Origin: Paenibacillus bovis | GTDB lineage: Bacteria; Bacillota; Bacilli; Paenibacillales; Paenibacillaceae | NCBI RefSeq assembly: GCF_001421015.2 | Contig: NZ_CP013023.1 | Location: 3,217,501 to 3,281,500, forward strand | Reading direction: 5' to 3' | Length of the DNA stretch: 64,000 nt | In this document: one piece after another, positions 61,200-64,000 of the stretch | Layout of the letters: each line of letters opens with the position of its first letter | How positions within the stretch are numbered: the first letter of the stretch is position 1 | The notes under the pieces: generated by a model | Databases searched by the model: none | What the model was told of the DNA's origin: nothing | Seen by the model: the letters and a program-made list of their open reading frames with translations, nothing else | Program-made: the position numbers and the translations under genes

Positions 61200-62543
61200 A
61201 TGACTAAACAATTCGATATTATCTTTATTGGAAGTGGACAGGGAGCATGGAATGCAGCATTGCCGCTTAGCCAATCGGGCAAAAAAATAGCCATGATTGA
61301 ACGGGATAAAATTCTGGGCGTATGTACCAACTACGGATGTAACCCCAAGATTATTCTGGATGGACCGATCAAAGTAATGGAAGATGCAGAGCTATTCGGT
61401 GCAGCTGGACTAACCAGCGAATTCAAGCTGGACTGGCAAAAGCTGATGGATCATAAAAACAAAATTCTCGGAGCACTGCCGGATAAAATGGAGCAAAATC
61501 TGAAGCAGGCCGGTATCGAAATTATTCGTGGAGAAGCCCGCTTCGTTGATGACCATACGGTTGAAGTAAACAACGAGCAGTATGCAGCAGAGAATATCGT
61601 AATCGCTGCGGGTCACCGTCCGGCTACACTCGGTATACCGGGAGAAGAGTATATGCAGACCAGCAACGAGTTCCTGTACTTGCCGGAATTGCCAGAACGC
61701 ATCGTGTTTATCGGTGCCGGTTATGTATCGATGGAGCTGGCTTCGATCTCGGTCAAAACGGGGGCTGAAGTACATGTTGTTCAATCTTCGGATCATATAC
61801 TTAATGGATTTCCGCAGCCTTATGCCAATAAATTGATCGAAAAAATGAAACAAGACGGTATTCAATTCCATTTCAACGATCATGTGACTGCTGTAGAGCA
61901 GCAGGGCAGTGAGCTGACAGTTACTACGGAGAAGGGACTGCAGCTAACGGCAGGTCTGGTTATTAACGCAACTGGTCGTGTGCCAAATGCAGATCAGCTG
62001 AATCTGGAAGCGGCTGGTGTAGAATATAATAAACACGGCATTGTAGTTAATGATCGTCTGCAGACATCACAGCCACATATCTATGCGACAGGCGATATTC
62101 TTGACAAAACGCAGCCGCGCCTGACACCAACAGCCGTATTTGAAGCCAAATACCTGGCCGGTTCGCTGATGGGTATGATCAATGCTCCAATTAAGTATCC
62201 GCCTATTGCTACGATTGCTTTTACAGTACCGAGAATCGCCCAGATCGGTATCAGTATCGAAGAAGCGGAACAATCAGAAGAGTATACAGTCAAACCGATC
62301 GAGCTGGGTAAGCAGTGGGACTTTGCCGGACGCAATGATACCGAAGCCCATCTGACACTGATCTATAATCAGGAGCAAAAGCTGGTCGGTGCAGCAGCCT
62401 ACAGCCAGGAAGCGCTAGAGATCATCAACAGTCTGACTCCTGTGATTACGCTGGGTCTGACAGCCGAAGATGCGGACAAACTTATTTATGCTTTCCCATC
62501 CTTTGAGACAATGATTCCAAGCTATTTGCATCAGGCCAAATAA
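61200..62543 (+). CDS. Flavoprotein disulfide reductase family protein (class I, atypical)
   Basis: 447-residue FAD/NAD(P)H oxidoreductase related to dihydrolipoamide dehydrogenase, glutathione reductase and mercuric reductase. FAD site GSGQGAWNAA, redox cysteines C42 and C47 in GVCTNYGCNPK, NAD(P)H site FIGAGYVSMELASISVKTGAEV, and second FAD motif HIYATGDI. The C-terminal dimer domain ends in YAFPSFETMIP where most relatives have HPTxxE, so the active-site His is Phe here (about residue 432). This fits sublineages with CTNYGC and a changed general acid/base. ATG 61200 follows AGGAGG. It may reduce a small disulfide or an electrophilic oxidant; the substrate is unknown. Confidence 0.9.
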   Translation: MTKQFDIIFIGSGQGAWNAALPLSQSGKKIAMIERDKILGVCTNYGCNPKIILDGPIKVMEDAELFGAAGLTSEFKLDWQKLMDHKNKILGALPDKMEQNLKQAGIEIIRGEARFVDDHTVEVNNEQYAAENIVIAAGHRPATLGIPGEEYMQTSNEFLYLPELPERIVFIGAGYVSMELASISVKTGAEVHVVQSSDHILNGFPQPYANKLIEKMKQDGIQFHFNDHVTAVEQQGSELTVTTEKGLQLTAGLVINATGRVPNADQLNLEAAGVEYNKHGIVVNDRLQTSQPHIYATGDILDKTQPRLTPTAVFEAKYLAGSLMGMINAPIKYPPIATIAFTVPRIAQIGISIEEAEQSEEYTVKPIELGKQWDFAGRNDTEAHLTLIYNQEQKLVGAAAYSQEALEIINSLTPVITLGLTAEDADKLIYAFPSFETMIPSYLHQAK

Positions 62544-62648
62544 CAAATCAGGATTTACAGTATCGTTGGTTAAGTAAGGTTGATTAAATAAGAGATCTAT
62601 GTTCAAATGGCAGCTCCTGTGCTTTTTTAATACGAAGTATTCTCTAAA

Positions 62649-62697
62649 CGAACAAGCCGATTCCCTGGGGCCAAGGGAATTGGCTTGTTTTGTTTGA
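62649..62697 (+). terminator. Terminator of the flavoprotein gene
   Basis: AACAAGCCGATTCCCT pairs with AGGGAATTGGCTTGTT (G-U pair inside), followed by TTGTTTG. It lies about 110 bases after the stop codon. Confidence 0.82.
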
Positions 62698-62834
62698 AGC
62701 ACAGACAATTTTAGGCAGGACAGGTACAGGCGGTTTCTTCGTTCATTCTCTGTCCTCGTATTGCCCGACTATAGAAATTTCCTGTATGCTGAATAAATGG
62801 ATCTTACAGCAGTAAAGCCTAGAGGAGGTTACTA

Positions 62835-63185
62835 ATGAACGAAGAGCAATTCATCGAATATTGTTTATCATATCCGGGAGTGTACAAAGATTATCCGTTT
62901 GATGAGACATGGACAGTGATGCGGCATAAAGGCAATAAAAAGTCATTTGCGCTTATTTTCCAGCGTCATGGTCATCTATGTGTGAATCTGAAATGTGATC
63001 CGCTCAAGGCAGATTTTCTGCGTACCCTGTATACGGATGTACAGCCTGGATATCATATGAACAAGGAGCACTGGAACACTGTGAATCTGGAAGGCGAGAT
63101 TCCGCTGGAAGAGATCCAGGATATGGTGGAACACAGCTATCACCTCACACAGCCGAAAATCCGCAAGAAAAAATCACAGGATTAA
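62835..63185 (+). CDS. MmcQ/YjbR family protein
   Basis: 116-residue cytosolic protein of the MmcQ/YjbR family, a small alpha-beta fold similar to the CyaY domain, sometimes called DNA-binding but without a settled role. Markers: CLSYPGVYKDYPFDETWTVMRHKG, KKSFALIFQRHGHLCVNLKCDP, PGYHMNKEHWNTV and LEGEIPLEEIQDMVEHSYHL. The basic tail KIRKKKSQD could touch nucleic acid. ATG 62835 follows GAGGAGG-like GAGGAGGTT. It precedes the convergent MFS gene. Confidence 0.88.
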   Translation: MNEEQFIEYCLSYPGVYKDYPFDETWTVMRHKGNKKSFALIFQRHGHLCVNLKCDPLKADFLRTLYTDVQPGYHMNKEHWNTVNLEGEIPLEEIQDMVEHSYHLTQPKIRKKKSQD

Positions 63186-63258
63186 CCCGGCAAGAAAATA
63201 GTCAGTGTCTTTTTTATCTGCTATGCAGCAGGGAGACGGGGAAGCAGACTTTCTTTTC

Positions 63259-64000
63259 TCAAGAGAGAGTATCAGAACTGATATGCTGATGTCTCTTGTA
63301 CCGCTGCCATTGCATACATACGAGCAGAACAGCAGCAATGGTCAGGATTACACCCAACAGTCGAAATCCTGCAAAGGTAAATTGTGTTCCCGCTACAATG
63401 CTGATCAGCAGGGAAGACAAAATGGTGCCTATATATCGGGAGGTACTGAACAGCCCTGATGCTACACCAATGATCTCCTTGGGCGAAGCTGCAAACAAAG
63501 CTGCCTGCATACCAACATTATTCAGCCCATTACTGATGCCAAAAGCACCTAGCGCCATACAGATACCGATCATGCCCGAATCAGGACCCAGAGCAACCAG
63601 TCCTATAGAACCCAGTGTCATGAACATCGCAGAGAAGAGTAAAGCAGGGCCTGGTCCTGAGCGGTCAATCCATCGTCCGGCCACAGGAGAGACCAGCAGC
63701 GAGCATATTCCCAGACTGAGCATCAGGATTCCTGTATTCAATTCGCTGATATGCCGTACAATCTGCAGATAAGAGGGCAGCCCGAAAAATACAGCATAAA
63801 AGATAAGATTAACAACCACAAATTCGATATTAACCCATGTCATTGCAGGATGACGAGCAAATATACGCAAAGGAATAAAAGGAGATGCCGCTCGCCGCTC
63901 ATGCCATATAAATGCTGCCAATAGAATAATACCTGCCAGTCCGACCGTAAACGAATATACAGATAAGCTATGTGAGGATTGGGCAGACAATACTCCCAGC
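63259..64000 (-). CDS. MFS transporter, DHA2-type, N-terminus outside window
   Basis: C-terminal half of a 14-helix drug:H+ antiporter-2 transporter. The frame is open to the right window edge (LGVLSAQSSHSL continuing upstream of 63990), so the start is missing. Six or seven hydrophobic helices are visible. The loop SLGICSLLVSPVAGRWIDRSGPGPALL is the duplicated motif A of this family, preceded by RIFARHPAMTWVNIEFVVV and followed by GAFGISNGLNNVGMQAALFA, a typical DHA2 segment. The substrate is unknown. The polar tail (RYKRHQHISSDTLS) is cytoplasmic. Confidence 0.9.
   Translation of the reverse strand, partial: LGVLSAQSSHSLSVYSFTVGLAGIILLAAFIWHERRAASPFIPLRIFARHPAMTWVNIEFVVVNLIFYAVFFGLPSYLQIVRHISELNTGILMLSLGICSLLVSPVAGRWIDRSGPGPALLFSAMFMTLGSIGLVALGPDSGMIGICMALGAFGISNGLNNVGMQAALFAASPKEIIGVASGLFSTSRYIGTILSSLLISIVAGTQFTFAGFRLLGVILTIAAVLLVCMQWQRYKRHQHISSDTLS

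Overview
The window looks like a chromosomal segment of a Paenibacillus-type Firmicute. I infer this from strong AGGAGG-type ribosome binding sites, frequent TTG and GTG starts, YesM/YesN-style two-component systems, a des-desK-desR cold-membrane operon, B. subtilis-like YfmM and YeeI proteins, and an S-layer-homology protein. No rRNA, tRNA, IS element, prophage or CRISPR array was recognised. Genes are dense, on both strands, and mostly end in clear rho-independent terminators, many shared by convergent neighbours.

Layout. 1-9.3 kb: the end of an aldo/keto reductase, a CHASE3 chemotaxis receptor, a large GH106-like glycosidase, a GNAT enzyme, an AlaX-type editing protein, a GrpB-family protein and a secreted protein. 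9.3-13.7 kb: an AT-rich gap, then cysJ-cysI (assimilatory sulfite reductase). 14.0-23.5 kb: a sugar-sensing and uptake locus. It has a membrane-anchored sugar-binding sensor, a LytS/YesM-type kinase, a YesN-type AraC regulator, a XylF-like lipoprotein, then a ChvE-like lipoprotein, a double-ATPase and a permease, with a cre-like site before the transporter genes. 23.5-26.7 kb: an ECF sigma factor, a small membrane protein that may be its anti-sigma factor, and a large TPR-like membrane-anchored protein. 27-37.7 kb: YfmM-like ABC-F protein, NUDIX, YeeI/YebC, SLH protein, threonine aldolase, MBL hydrolase, DinB-family protein, a serine hydrolase and a UbiD-family decarboxylase.

37.9-49 kb: several regulator-plus-target pairs. 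These include a decayed YdeI/OmpD-associated gene, a MarR regulator with an NTF2-like protein, and a kinase-like protein. A DMT transporter and a CRP-family regulator share an identical palindrome at identical spacing from their -10 boxes. An Rrf2 regulator leads a CPYC flavoprotein and a methyltransferase. An MFS exporter and a TetR regulator are divergent with matching operators. 49-53.2 kb: a class A beta-lactamase and the des-desK-desR operon with a DesR-type operator. 53.4-64 kb: a quinone oxidoreductase, a MocR-type regulator divergent from a GNAT enzyme, a RelP/YwaC-like alarmone synthetase, a Ter-family multidomain protein, a Cof-type phosphatase, an unusual flavoprotein disulfide reductase, a YjbR-family protein and part of an MFS exporter.

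The most unusual gene is at 57784-59793. It appears to join a vWA/TerF-like domain, a degenerate TerD domain, an Mrr-like nuclease domain and an intact-looking TerD domain. It stands alone, is divergent from an alarmone synthetase, and has a terminator-like hairpin in its leader. Start sites were reassigned by ribosome binding site spacing in about twenty genes. Two of these point to rare CTG starts.
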